A stretch of 22,815 bases of DNA from Baffinella frigidus (Eukaryota > Cryptophyceae > Cryptomonadales > Baffinellaceae), in NCBI GenBank assembly GCA_026770585.1, contig MU646841.1, positions 21,725-44,539 on the forward strand, in the 5' to 3' direction. The position numbers and the translations under genes were made by a program. The notes below the pieces were generated by a model. It saw only the letters and a program-made list of their open reading frames with translations, made no database searches and was not told where the DNA came from. This document shows, one piece after another, positions 1 through 7,372 of the stretch (position 1 is its first letter; the number at the start of each line of letters is the position of its first letter).

Positions 1-3
1 ACC

Positions 4-37
<34 letters not shown>

Positions 38-125
38 CCAAAGCCTAAACCCTCGAACCCCAAAGCCTAAACCCTCAACCCTCAACCCTCAACCCTCAAC
101 CCTAAACCTTAAACTCAGAACCCTG
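1..125 (-). repeat. C-rich telomere-like repeat tract at left edge
   Basis: Heptamers CCCTCAA and CCCTAAA, with irregular variants, run from the first base to about 125. Read on the minus strand these are TTGAGGG/TTTAGGG. The G-rich strand therefore points outward to the left, the orientation expected at the left end of a chromosome. The degeneracy argues for a subtelomeric or interstitial tract rather than a functional telomere tip. Confidence 0.85.
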
Positions 126-387
126 AAGTTATACTCACTTACACAAAACCAAGTCGCTTTGATCGAATTTTGAGTCGTCCTGAGAAAATTCTGAGTTGTT
201 CTCACTGATTACATGAAACCTGGTGGAAAAGTTGGTGAGAGTGTCCTACGGAGAGTCCGAACATTTGAACACGATACAAATGGCCAACATTTCACTGAAC
301 TACAGCCATTTGCGCCCTGTTGGTGGATGGGGGGGGGGAAATGACCTTAAAACCTGGTTAAAAACTGGTACCCCACACCCCAGCCAG
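126..387. other. unassigned AT-richer spacer with a poly-G run
   Basis: No gene or repeat family is recognised here. A weak open frame from 223 to 507 runs through a G homopolymer (about 331-339) and ends in telomere-like repeat, so it is not considered coding. Confidence 0.4.
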
Positions 388-455
388 TTTCAGTTTTTAA
401 CTAAAAAAATGGTAGTGATGAGACTGATTGATGAGTTCTCGTCGGCCACACTACC
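388..455 (-). repeat. partial copy of the foldback element seen at 22407-22558
   Basis: The stretch contains CAGTTTTTAACTAAAAA, TGGTAGTGATGAGACT and CTCGTCGGCCACACTACC. The same blocks occur in inverted orientation at 22438-22499, and the last also at 22520-22537. The outer ACCAAAGCTCG ends of the right-hand copy are missing, so this is a truncated copy. Confidence 0.7.
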
Positions 456-469
456 CTTTACTCTCATCC

Positions 470-622
470 CAAACCCTAATCCTTCGACCCTAAATTCTAA
501 ACCCTAAGCCCTCAAGTCTTCACCCACAACAAGGAGAAATCTGCCCTCAACCCGAAACCCTAAACCCTCACCCCTATCCCAAACCTTGAACCCTCAAACC
601 CCAAACCCTAAACCCTAGCAAA
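470..622 (-). repeat. second degenerate CCCTAAA/CCCTCAA tract
   Basis: Irregular CCCTAAA, CCCTCAA and CCCAAAC units interrupted by short unique stretches. The block around 529-548 (ACAACAAGGAGAAATCT) has an inverted relative at 22658-22677, directly inside the right terminal array. Confidence 0.7.
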
Positions 623-625
623 GCC

Positions 626-807
626 TCAATCCAATCGGAAAGCAGTGCGAGGAGCGAAGGAAGAGACATATCCCTCGGTGGTGGTCGCCGTGGGTTTGGT
701 GTCCACCGCTGCATCAATGCGCTCAATGATTCTGTTGAAAACGATCTCCCATGACCAGCGGAGGCCCGCGTCGACCGCAGGTTGGTATTGCATGATTTGA
801 GACCCCG
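626..807 (-). CDS. terminal exon of an unrecognised protein (partial)
   Basis: On the minus strand a frame runs from a likely 3' splice site at 808/807 to a TGA at 628-626. The acceptor context is good: a TTGACTAAG branch-like motif, a CCTCTCTCCTCC pyrimidine tract, then TAAG. The product is about 60 residues and includes WSWEIVFNRIIERID and a C-terminal EGYVSSFAP motif. The first in-frame ATG is at 793-791, which would give 55 residues if translated alone. The same peptide block ATTTEGYVSSFAP is encoded at 21938-21976 on the plus strand, and two of the nucleotide differences there are synonymous in this frame, which supports it as the real reading frame. No family is recognised. The upstream exon is unclear, and the gene may be a decayed subtelomeric family member. 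Confidence 0.5.
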
Positions 808-871
808 CTTAGGAGGAGAGAGGCCGCTTAGTCAACCATCGAGGCTCATCACCTGTCCGACCGAGGCTCAC
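808..871 (-). other. putative 64-nt spliceosomal intron
   Basis: Read on the minus strand it starts GTGAGC, contains TTGACTAAG and a pyrimidine-rich stretch, and ends CTAAG immediately before the 626-807 exon. Joining across it keeps an open frame upstream toward about 1100, broken by a single TAG at 905-903. The gene would therefore be a pseudogene, or the true upstream exon lies elsewhere. Confidence 0.35.
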
Positions 872-894
872 ATGATTTTGCGAGAGACCCATGA

Positions 895-1113
895 GGTCTG
901 AGCTACGTGACGGACACGGTGCTGTTGATGGCGGCGTGCATTGCAGAGTTGGGTGTGTTGGGTTCAAGTATCCCTGAGTTCATCTGGGTCATGGGCAATG
1001 TACGTACGCGCGTTCCGATGGCTGTCATGTACGTCTGCTTGTCGCTGATCATACTCGTCTCGTTGGGAACCTGTTTTACATCACGTTTGTCGGCAAGGAC
1101 AGCTCTGAACTGA
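895..1113 (+). pseudogene. membrane-protein-like frame, possible transporter fragment
   Basis: The plus-strand frame encodes a strongly hydrophobic peptide. A segment around LLMAACIAELGVLG is followed by a polar loop with NVRTRVP and then a second hydrophobic segment, MAVMYVCLSLIILVSL. This two-helix pattern with a P after a basic loop resembles parts of amino-acid or polyamine permeases of the APC superfamily, but the match is only impressionistic. Near 1070 a shift of frame would continue as NLFYITFVGKDSSELK to a TGA at about 1131, which suggests a frameshift. There is no ATG at the start; the frame opens after a TGA at 892-894. The exact antisense frame is also open and could instead be the upstream exon of the minus-strand gene. 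Wobble positions of the two frames coincide, so codon use cannot decide between them. Confidence 0.3.
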
Positions 1114-1120
1114 AGCTACT

Positions 1121-1265
1121 AGAGAGAGATTGATAATTTATTGCCAAACAACCAGCGTCAGCGCCGCACATGCTACGCATTGTGCCACTTACTGTACCCC
1201 GTGTCGGCCGCTCATACGAGCATTTTCCGGATGGATTCTAACTCCACCTCCTACACTGAAGCTAC
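1121..1265 (+). repeat. dispersed repeat F, copy 1
   Basis: Begins AGAGAGATTGATAATTTATTG and includes CCAAACAACCAGCG and TACTGTACCCCGTGTCGGCC. Related copies lie at 1795-2010 and 15966-16075 (both inverted) and at 21134-21300 (direct). This copy has no counterpart at the matching position in the right arm, so it was inserted after the arms separated or was lost on the right. Confidence 0.75.
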
Positions 1266-1420
1266 TACAGGATACCGACGCCCCTGTTGGTGGTGACGAT
1301 ACCCCCCGTACCGGCCACACGGTATACAGTGCCCTCAACCCTCGACCATAAACCAGCTATGGTGGGCCTCATCAATAGAAACGAACGGCGGCGGGATGCC
1401 CCCCCCCGCGCCCCAAACTA

Positions 1421-1521
1421 TCCCTTAGGTGGCCAGGCAGTCAAATTTGACGGCCAAGAGGTCCTAGGCAGGTCCTTGGGGCCTACGGTAGGGCGTATGA
1501 GCCTACTGGCCACTCAAGGGA
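1421..1521 (-). mobile_element. family-B MITE
   Basis: Flanked by TA (1419-1420 and 1522-1523). Ends are TCCCTTAGGTGGCC and GGCCACTCAAGGGA. Internal GTCAAATTTGAC and GGTCCTTGGGGCCTACGGTAGGG blocks are typical of the family. It is reversed relative to the copy at 14746. The equivalent copy in the right arm is 21533-21633. Confidence 0.85.
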
Positions 1522-1552
1522 TAAACCCTAAAACCTTACAACCCTATCATAA

Positions 1553-1720
1553 GTTAACCCCTCTGCTGCGATCCTTTGAATGTGATCCGAAAGGATCACA
1601 TCAAGTTCCAGTGTCCGCCTATCCCTTAAGTGACCAGGAACCTAAAGGACCTCTGCACCGGGGGTTTCGATGCGATCCGAATGGAAGACTATGTTGGGAG
1701 CTCGAAGAACCGTACTGACT
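1553..1720 (-). repeat. dispersed repeat G, rearranged copy with a B-end fragment
   Basis: Contains AACCCCTCTGCTGCGATCCT, GCGATCCGAATGGAAG and TTGGGAGCTCGAAGAACC, all in inverted order at 21385-21515. About 75 bases at 1579-1654 interrupt it. They include a second GTTCCAGTGTCCGCCTA followed at TA (1620-1621) by the first bases of a family-B MITE (TCCCTTAAGTGACCAGG), a truncated insertion. Confidence 0.65.
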
Positions 1721-1794
1721 CAAAAGACCTCTACCCCTCTGACGCAGGTAACTGAGGCCATGTGAGGTTTGCGGAGTGCCCCCTTGAAGATGGG

Positions 1795-2010
1795 GGCTCT
1801 TCACTCCTATCCCCGCGATGAAGGAGATGGAGATCGAAACCATCCGGAAGCAGCATGTGAGAGCTCCCTAAGTCAACCAGGACCACGTTGGGTGGAAGCC
1901 TGGCTGCAGACACGGGGTACAGTAAGAAGAACAATCCTTAGGGCATGTGTATTGCTGGCGCTGGTTGTTTCGCAATAATACAATACCAATCTCTCTCCAT
2001 CCCCGCGGTG
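1795..2010 (-). repeat. dispersed repeat F, copy 2 (inverted)
   Basis: Carries, reversed, the GGTACAGTA, CGCTGGTTGTTT and CAATACCAATCTCTCTCC blocks of the repeat. It is the left-arm partner of 21134-21300. A spacer at about 1862-1905 is unlike the other copies. Confidence 0.7.
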
Positions 2011-2070
2011 GCATTCCAAGCTAATGGAGCTTCATTATTGAACAGAGTTTACACGTAGCCCGAAAGGCGC

Positions 2071-2592
2071 CTAGGGCCGGAGGCAGACAGACCCGCAAAG
2101 CTGCACGCGCCGGGGCGGGAACGGCTGGTGGGGGGACTGCAGAGCCCGGAAGCTGCCTTGCGCCTGGTGGAGACCGGGGCCGTGCCCGCAGTCGACCCTC
2201 GCCGTCGCGATCGTCCCCAGAAGAACCGCGAGACGGAGACAGCTGGCCGCCGCCCTCGAAGTCGCTGCCCTCGTAGCCGACCTCGCCTCGGGTGGCGTGT
2301 CTTGGAGGCCAGGGTCGCTCAAGTAGCCCATTGCGCCAGGGGCGGGGCGGCGATGGGCAGGGCGACGGCACGAAAGAGGTGAACGCTGCTGTGAAGAGGT
2401 GGGTGGGTGGGTGGGTGGGTGGTGTGGACGAGGGAACGATGGTGTGTTCCTTTCTAAAGCGCGAGCAACTTGCCCGTGACCCCCGATGTCACGGCATTTT
2501 TTTGAAAAATACACCCTGGAAAGGACGTCGACTAGACAGTCGGAATCAATGGCCTGCACGTGTAGTAAAGAGATCATGATCGTGTGTTTCAC
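2071..2592 (-). CDS. GC-rich open frame conserved in both arms, unknown
   Basis: A 173-codon minus-strand frame whose last third, including a motif ATARVDCGHGPGLHQ and the end LCGSVCLRP, is also open at the matching place in the right arm (20606-21067). In the last 30 codons the two copies differ at about eight sites, of which about five are synonymous. That weakly favours this frame, but an overlapping frame (2371-2021) is also conserved in both arms. The N-terminal half runs through a TGGG microsatellite and is not credible. No domain is recognised. It may be a repeat-encoded by-product rather than a gene. Confidence 0.22.
   Translation of the reverse strand: MKHTIMISLLHVQAIDSDCLVDVLSRVYFSKKCRDIGGHGQVARALERNTPSFPRPHHPPTHPPTSSQQRSPLSCRRPAHRRPAPGAMGYLSDPGLQDTPPEARSATRAATSRAAASCLRLAVLLGTIATARVDCGHGPGLHQAQGSFRALQSPHQPFPPRRVQLCGSVCLRP
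2399..2423 (+). repeat. (GGGT)n microsatellite
   Basis: Six tandem GGGT/TGGG units. The matching place in the right arm (about 20690) has no expansion, so the tract grew after the duplication. Confidence 0.8.
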
Positions 2593-2737
2593 GCACTCTC
2601 GTGCGTTTCACGCTCCCCTCAAATAGAAGGACTAATCGAGCATACACCCCCGAACACACCAACGTCGTGATCACGTCGTGATCAAAATAACAATAATCTA
2701 TGAACAATTTTCGCTTGTAATTAATTTGTAATTATTG
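2446..2737. other. intergenic, short direct repeats only
   Basis: No gene seen. Short duplications are present: GTGTTTCACGCACTC with GTGCGTTTCACGC (2581-2612), and CGTCGTGATCA twice (about 2664-2684). It becomes AT-rich toward the right. Confidence 0.4.
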
Positions 2738-2828
2738 AATCTCGAAGTTTCTCACCGGCAGTAAAAATGAAAATCAAGAAACTCCAGAACGTTCCAGGTG
2801 ACAATCGAAGCGACCGGTTACTTTAGGG
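2738..2828 (+). repeat. duplicate of the FYVE-gene upstream region (5' part)
   Basis: Closely resembles 4948-5038. Both have a GAAGTTTCTC block, GGCAGTAAAAATGAA, CAAGAAACTC, GTTCCAGGT and ATCGAAGCGA in the same order. The remainder of the duplicate resumes at about 4141, on the other side of the hAT-like insertion. Confidence 0.75.
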
Positions 2829-3217
2829 TCGTCTAAAGCAGGGCTGGGCCGTCAAGTCAACTAAGTTGACCTTGTAGGATCCTACCAAGTTTTTCGTTGA
2901 CTTGGTAAAAGGTCAAGTCAACTTCGGCCCCGGGGGAACTCCGACAAAGTCAAGTCAAACGTCAAGTTTCACCTTGACGTTTGACGTTTGGTAACGAATT
3001 TGACTTTAGGTCAATTTCGACAGGCAAGATCTGGTTTGCCAGATCTTGTCCGTCAGTGCCAGATCTTGTCTGTCAAAATTTCAAAAGTGCATGCACTTTT
3101 GAAAAAGTTCGTTTACAATACTTGTAAACCTCGATCCTCGTGCCACCAACCTGGGAAAGGCATGGGCTGACACCGACAATCCTGTTTAATAAACACGAAA
3201 TCAACGAAATCAGCAGA

Positions 3218-3570
3218 ATGCCCCCCGCTGCGGGTGCTTCATCGTCGTCGGAGTTCATCGACAAGTTCATCGACAAGGTCACGACTCTTCGCGCCAACCG
3301 GCGCTTCATGAAGTTCATGAGAGCCAACCACCACAACGAAGTCTTCCCCATCAAGAAGAGCGATCCCGTGTACGTCGATGACCTGGCAGACGATATCGGC
3401 GCCTTGTACGTTGCTGATTAAAGATGAGAGATACACGTTGCGCGGCGTGCCTGTAGAACTCGAGGGAAATTCTGATTCAAATGGCACGACGCCTTGTTGA
3501 GCTTGGCGGGGCAGTATACACCATGCGCATTTACTACCCCCCTGTACATGCATGCCTCTGCCCAGGGGCA
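3218..3570 (+). pseudogene. frameshifted gene fragment inside the hAT-like element
   Basis: From ATG 3218 a GC-ending codon pattern encodes 67 residues to a TAA at 3419-3421, with motifs EFIDKFIDKVTTLRANRRF and DPVYVDDLADDIGALYVAD. The coding pattern continues past the stop in a second frame (KDERYTLRGVPVELE, about 3423-3466) and then in a third (EILIQMARRLVELGGAVYT, about 3467-3523 onward). Single-base indels near 3417 and 3465 would explain both switches. The fragment is interrupted by or ends at the family-A insertion at 3572. No family is recognised: it could be the remains of the element's own gene or a captured host exon. Upstream of 3218 the sequence is AT-rich and non-coding. Confidence 0.5.
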
Positions 3571-3573
3571 CTA

Positions 3574-3690
3574 CAGGGGTACCTCGCTCATAAGAAACCA
3601 ACGCCCCCTAGGACCTACAGTAGGACGATGCCTAGGGTCCTATGCTGGTCCTAGGGGGGGGGGGCGTTTCTTATGAGCGAGGTACCCCTG
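3574..3690 (+). mobile_element. family-A foldback MITE, tandem copy 1
   Basis: 117 bp from CAGGGGTACCTCGCTCATAA to its complement, flanked by TA at 3572-3573 and 3691-3692. The arms are complementary through most of the element. The right-hand TA is shared with the next copy. Confidence 0.93.
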
Positions 3691-3692
3691 TA

Positions 3693-3810
3693 CAGGGGTA
3701 CCTCGCTCATGAGAAACCGCGCCCCCCTAGGACCCTACAGTAGGCCTATGCCTAGGGCCCTATGGTGGTCCTAGGGGGGGCGGCGGTTTCTTATGAGCGA
3801 GGTACCCCTG
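3693..3810 (+). mobile_element. family-A foldback MITE, tandem copy 2
   Basis: Same orientation as its left neighbour and separated from it only by the shared TA 3691-3692. Right TA is 3811-3812. The core CCCTACAGTAGGCCTATG and GGGCCCTATGGTGG is typical of the family. Confidence 0.93.
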
Positions 3811-4140
3811 TAGCCATGTTGTACGACCTTAGGGCGGTGGATGCCTTGATCCCATCACCTGAAGATACCCCTTAAAGGAGTACCGACCTGATAAAAAAGC
3901 GCCTCCTCGTAGGCCTGTCTGGACCGTATCTTGCGTCCAGAGGGTACCTCCCGTCCGGAGAAAAATTTCAGACTTGACGGCGGACCAAATTCGTGACCAA
4001 ACGTCCAACGTCAAGTCAAAAGAATCTGAAAACCTTGACGTTTGACGCAAGTCAAGTCAAGTGAATCTCAAAACCTTGACGTTTGACGGCCGTCAAGTCA
4101 ATCTCCAAAAACTTGACGGCCCAGCCCTGGTCTAAAGGAT

Positions 4141-4186
4141 GCTGTGCATGTTTGGATCTTGTGACTTTCAGCACACGTGTCCTGTC
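4141..4186 (+). repeat. duplicate of the FYVE-gene upstream region (3' part)
   Basis: GCATGTTTGGATCTTGTGAC followed by ACACGTG resembles 5042-5086 (GCATGTTTGACTCTGTGAC, ACACGTGACATGG). With 2738-2828 it makes a once-continuous copy now split by the hAT-like element. Confidence 0.6.
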
Positions 4187-4310
4187 TTAGGGAAACAGCG
4201 ACACTCCGTGACCCCGAACGTGACTCTGTCGACGTTCGTAAAGATCGTGCGTTGAACGCTCCGCCTAAATCAAAGGACGCGTTCATGACAATGCCCCCCA
4301 GGCACACGGA

Positions 4311-4799
4311 AGTCGTGACCAAAAGGAAGTCTTTTACATCTGGGGATCTTTACTACACGTCGAGCAACATCTGGGGCCCGGGGATCTTTTTACACAAAGC
4401 GACTTGAATTTCTGTCGAATCCGAAGAACGGATCTGAGACTCAACGGATCTTCTTCGGAGAGGCCACTTTACTGTAGACACATGCACGCCACCCCTGCAA
4501 GGTCTTGAACAGACGCCCCGCAAATTACGAGACGCTTCGCGAATTACCCTTGTAAAATTTGACGCGAAACGTCCTGGTTTTTACATCTTGGCGCGAAGCG
4601 CCACGTGTTTGTATGGCGCGAAGCGCCTCGTGTTCGCGAACCGGTGCGTCCCGATCCGAAGAGTTCGAGATCCGTTCTTCGGGTTCGACAGAAATTCAAG
4701 TTGCTTTGTGTAAAAAGATCCCCGGGTCCCCAGATGTTGCTCGGCGTGTAGTAAATATCCCCAGATGTAAAAGATCCCTCCTTTTGGTCACGACAATTG
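4311..4799. repeat. long inverted repeat (arms about 120 bp)
   Basis: The left arm (4311-4432) and right arm (4670-4797) are imperfect reverse complements. They share CGTGACCAAAAGGA, TTTTACATCTGGGGAT, GAGCAACATCTGGGG, GGGGATCTTTTTACACAAAG and CTTGAATTTCTGTCGAA. The central 230 bases contain two GGCGCGAAGCGCC palindromes (4590-4602 and 4615-4627). No clear target duplication was found, so it may be a foldback transposon or an inverted duplication. Confidence 0.7.
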
Positions 4800-4857
4800 T
4801 CACGACGTGAAAGACCCCGGTGTACGAGCCCTCGTAGGTCCTAGATGTAAAAGACCC

Positions 4858-4950
4858 CGGTTCCTTCCACAAGGAACCGTGAGGAACCAGAATCGAATGA
4901 ACTAGAATAGTCTGTTCGATCAATTGTTCGATCTAGAATAGTCTGTTCGA
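4858..4950. repeat. small hairpin and short tandem repeat
   Basis: CGGTTCCTT and AAGGAACCG (4858-4879) form a 9-bp stem with a 4-base loop. Just after it, a GAATAGTCTGTTCGATC block occurs twice (4905-4921 and 4937-4950). Confidence 0.55.
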
Positions 4951-5274
4951 TCTGGAAGTTTCTCTCTGGCAGTAAAAATGAATCCAAGAAACTCTAGAAT
5001 GTTCCAGGTTCGGATCGAAGCGAGCGGTTTCTTGAGGATGAGGGGCATGTTTGACTCTGTGACCGTCATCAATACACGTGACATGGACCTTCACCCGGCT
5101 GTTTCTGCAAAAAACTCTGCACTCACCCAGATTCACAACCACACCCTGCTTAGTTCGTGTTCTACGCACCCCCTCGCTCGCCCTCTTCTCCTTCTGCGCG
5201 CGCATCCGACACGGTCGACTCTCCGCCCCAAGCGCCCGCACCTGCGGCGCGATAACACCCTAACACCTTCAATA

Positions 5275-6186
5275 ATGATGTCTGCTCGTACGCCTGGGTC
5301 ACCGAGTCTTCTCGAGGCGGGCTCCCGCTGCATCGTCGACGAATGCTGCACCCCCTCGACCGCCTCGACCGCCTCGACGGAGGAGGCTCGCGACGCGCGC
5401 ATCGCCGACTTGCTCACTTGGGATGTCTGTGAGCGCAAACCTCGGTCCGCGACCGTCGGCTTGCCCAAGGGCCTCTGGCAGCCGGACGCCGACGCGCCGA
5501 CCTGCTCGATGATGACGTGTGGGAAGGAGTTCAACCGCTTCTTCCGGCGGCACCACTGCCGCATGTGCGGCCGCGTCGTCTGCTCAGACTGCTCCACTGC
5601 GCGCCGGCGCGTCGTGCCAGAGACCGGGACCAAGGCCCACGACCTGCGCCTCTGTGACGCCTGTGCGACGCCCGACCTCTACGCCATGTCGCGCACCGTC
5701 ACCCCCTCGACCCCTCCGCGTTCCAGGACAATGAGCGCGCCGACGACGCCGTCCCGCCCGAACCCCGCGAAGAAGAACGTTTCAGCCACGTCGCCCTGGG
5801 GCCACGCCGCGGCGAACGTCTCAACCACATCGCTCTGGGGCTACGCCACGACCCTTCCGCGCCCCCGCTCGGAGACAAGCCTCTCCTCCCCGCTCGCGAT
5901 CCCCAACTCCCGCGCCGTCTGGCCCCCGCTTCCGGACGTCGCGATGCAGCCGCGCTCCGCCGCGTCCGACGGGGGGCGCGATGGGGCGCAAGGTGGGGGG
6001 AAAGAGGCGGCGGCGCCTCCTTCGGTCGCATGCCCCCCGGGAGAGGAGGAGGACCACGTGCTGCAGGCGGTGCGCGAAAAGTTTGCGACGACGTCGTACT
6101 ACGAGGGGCTGCACCTGCATGAGCCGGCGGCGCTCGATCTGTTGTTGCGGTGCGCGGCGGATCAGATGCGGTCTAGGGAGATGTGA
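5275..6186 (+). CDS. FYVE-type zinc finger protein, 303 aa
   Basis: A single-exon frame with strong GC-ending codons. FYVE fingers bind phosphatidylinositol 3-phosphate on endosomal membranes through the basic RRHHCR motif. Here the finger spans residues 68-130: WQPD at 68, RRHHC at 91-95, CG at 98, the VVCSDC pair, and RLCDAC at 125-130. All eight expected cysteines are present. The first pair is CX4C (C77, C82) instead of the usual CX2C. Residues 131-255 are Ser/Pro/Thr/Ala-rich and probably disordered. Residues 257-303 look structured and end in AADQMRSREM. No membrane segment or second domain is recognised. The frame is open from an ATG at 4978, but that adds 99 low-quality residues lying in duplicated flanking DNA, so the ATG pair at 5275/5278 (context CAATAATGATG) is preferred. 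Likely a phosphoinositide-dependent membrane-trafficking adaptor; its exact role is unknown. Confidence 0.85.
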   Translation: MMSARTPGSPSLLEAGSRCIVDECCTPSTASTASTEEARDARIADLLTWDVCERKPRSATVGLPKGLWQPDADAPTCSMMTCGKEFNRFFRRHHCRMCGRVVCSDCSTARRRVVPETGTKAHDLRLCDACATPDLYAMSRTVTPSTPPRSRTMSAPTTPSRPNPAKKNVSATSPWGHAAANVSTTSLWGYATTLPRPRSETSLSSPLAIPNSRAVWPPLPDVAMQPRSAASDGGRDGAQGGGKEAAAPPSVACPPGEEEDHVLQAVREKFATTSYYEGLHLHEPAALDLLLRCAADQMRSREM

Positions 6187-6246
6187 GGTGTGTGAGCAAG
6201 GGGAAATGTATTTCTACTCGTGGTGTGAGGCGAGTGCGAGGATGTA

Positions 6247-6414
6247 GTGGGTGTGTGTATGTGTGTGTGTGTGTGTAAATGTGTCCCGAGTGTCTGTCTG
6301 TGTCTGTCTGTGTCTGTCTGTGTCTGTGTCTGTGTGTCTGTGTCTGTCTGTGTGGAGAGAGATGGAGAGCTGCAAGAGTATGTGTTTCTGCCTGTGTCTG
6401 TGTCTTTATGTCTG

Positions 6415-6447
<33 letters not shown>

Positions 6448-6469
6448 GAGAGAGCTGCAAGTGTGTCTG

Positions 6470-6504
<35 letters not shown>

Positions 6505-6539
6505 GTGAGCGAGAGAGAGGGAGAGAGAGGGAGAGAGAA

Positions 6540-6582
<43 letters not shown>
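6247..6582 (+). repeat. compound microsatellite downstream of the FYVE gene
   Basis: Successive tracts: (TG)n, (TGTC/TGTG)n, (TC)n at about 6417-6446, (TCTG)n at about 6470-6503, and (GA)n at about 6505-6582. Long frames rich in Cys/Val or Ser/Leu here are repeat artefacts. Confidence 0.9.
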
Positions 6583-6585
<3 letters not shown>

Positions 6586-6665
6586 GAACCTGCTGATGCG
6601 CTGCGCGGCGGACCAGATGCGGTCTAGGGAGATGTGCGGACTGCGAGAGGATGTATCTGGTGGGT
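6583..6665 (+). pseudogene. duplicated 3' tail of the FYVE gene, copy 1
   Basis: Encodes LNLLMRCAADQMRSREM, nearly the same as the FYVE protein end (LDLLLRCAADQMRSREM). The terminal TGA has become TGC, so the frame runs on a few codons. The nucleotide similarity continues into the former 3' flank (GCGAGAGGATGTA, GGTGGGTGT). It looks like a copy produced along with the microsatellite expansion. Confidence 0.8.
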
Positions 6666-6720
6666 GTTGACAGGTGTCTCTGTGTGTACACCCCCAAGCC
6701 ACCTAAGGATGTAGGGTGTA

Positions 6721-6847
6721 CAGGAGTACCTCGCTCATGAAAAACCAAGCCTGACAAAATCCCCCCTAGGATCACCATGGGACCCCACGCATGGGTCTAC
6801 TGTAGGGTCCTAGGGGGGGGCGGTTTCTAATGAGCGAAGTACCCATG
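6721..6847 (-). mobile_element. family-A foldback MITE, divergent, first of a pair
   Basis: Flanked by TA 6719-6720 and 6848-6849. Ends are CAGGAGTACCTCGCTCAT and ATGAGCGAAGTACCCATG, slightly decayed. An internal extra block (CCTGACAAAAT) makes it 127 bp. The right TA is shared with the next copy, which has opposite orientation. Confidence 0.85.
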
Positions 6848-6849
6848 TA

Positions 6850-6966
6850 CAGGGGTACCTCGCTCATAAGAAACCGCACCCCCCTAGGACCCTACAGTAG
6901 GCCTATGCCTAGGGCCCTACGGTGGTCCTAGGGGGGGGGCAGTTTCTTATGAGCGAGGTACCCCAG
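6850..6966 (+). mobile_element. family-A foldback MITE, second of a pair
   Basis: 117 bp with TA at 6848-6849 and 6967-6968. The left end is intact and the right end is CCCCAG instead of CCCCTG. Confidence 0.92.
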
Positions 6967-7012
6967 TAGGATGCGAAAGGTGGGAAAGATCCGTGACGAG
7001 AAGTCTCATGTA

Positions 7013-7113
7013 TCCCTGGAGTGGCCAGTAGGCTCATACGCCCTACGGTAGGACCCTAGGACCTGTCTAGGACCTCTTGGCCTTCAAATTTGACGGCATG
7101 GCCACTTGAGGGA
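7013..7113 (+). mobile_element. family-B MITE, first copy of a duplicated unit
   Basis: TA at 7011-7012 and 7114-7115. Ends are TCCCTGGAGTGGCC and GGCCACTTGAGGGA. It is followed by a 36-bp spacer (TGGATGAGGCCCCC...) that recurs after the next B copy. Confidence 0.85.
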
Positions 7114-7153
7114 TATGGATGAGGCCCCCAGGATTTGATACCCGAAGGGAATA

Positions 7154-7372
7154 TCCCTTAGGTGGCGTGTACAGGGGTACCTCGCTCATAAAAAAACGCG
7201 CCTCCCTAGGATCCTACCGTAGGCCTATGCCTAGGGCCCTATGGTGGTCCTAGGGGGGGGGGCATTTCTTATGAGCGAGGTACCCCTGTAGGCGCATACG
7301 CCCTACGGTAGGGCCCTGGGACCTGCCTAGGGCGAGTTAGGGTGAATATTCGCCCAATGGGCACTTGAGGGA
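7154..7372 (+). mobile_element. family-B MITE split by a family-A insertion
   Basis: The left part (7154-7169, TCCCTTAGGTGGCG) and right part (from 7289, GGCGCATACGCCCTACGGTAG to GGGCACTTGAGGGA) make one B element once the A copy at 7172-7288 is removed. It is followed at 7373-7408 by the same spacer seen after the previous B copy, so B plus spacer was duplicated in tandem. Confidence 0.85.
7172..7288 (+). mobile_element. family-A foldback MITE nested in a B element
   Basis: 117 bp with TA 7170-7171 and 7289-7290. The neighbouring tandem copy of B (7013-7113) lacks it and serves as an approximate empty site. Confidence 0.92.

Larger units (their letters stand above)
1333..2445 (+). repeat. 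left arm of a 20-kb-spaced inverted duplication
   Basis: Colinear with 20660-21845 read on the minus strand. In order, both arms carry an AGCTATGGTGGGCCTCATCAA block, a CGCGCCCCAAAC block, a family-B MITE, repeat G, repeat F, a GC-rich block with conserved open frames, and a terminal CTCTTCACA/GTTCACC block. Differences include a family-A MITE found only on the right (21682-21798) and about 75 extra bases at 1579-1654 found only on the left. Confidence 0.8.
2839..4129 (+). mobile_element. hAT-like non-autonomous transposon with 8-bp target duplication
   Basis: A 1291-bp element with perfect 19-bp terminal inverted repeats (CAGGGCTGGGCCGTCAAGT and its complement). It is flanked by an exact 8-bp direct repeat GTCTAAAG at 2831-2838 and 4130-4137. 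CAGGG-type ends plus an 8-bp target duplication are the hallmark of the hAT superfamily. Subterminal zones (2850-3000 and 3960-4110) are packed with GTCAAGTCAA, CCTTGACG and GTTTGACG motifs, like hAT transposase-binding repeats. The interior holds a broken gene fragment (3218-3570) and two family-A MITEs (3574-3810). No transposase is recognised. Confidence 0.88.

Noticed and set aside
1287-1718. 143-codon plus-strand frame
   Set aside because: It runs through a family-B MITE and repeat G, and its peptide content comes from those repeats.
4978-5274. N-terminal extension of the FYVE frame
   Set aside because: It lies in DNA duplicated at 2738-4186, where the frame is not kept, and its composition is unlike the rest of the protein.
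6173-6778. Long open frames over the TG/TC/GA microsatellites (also 8713-9192)
   Set aside because: They encode Cys/Val, Ser/Leu or His/Thr repeats in several frames at once, as any stop-free microsatellite does.
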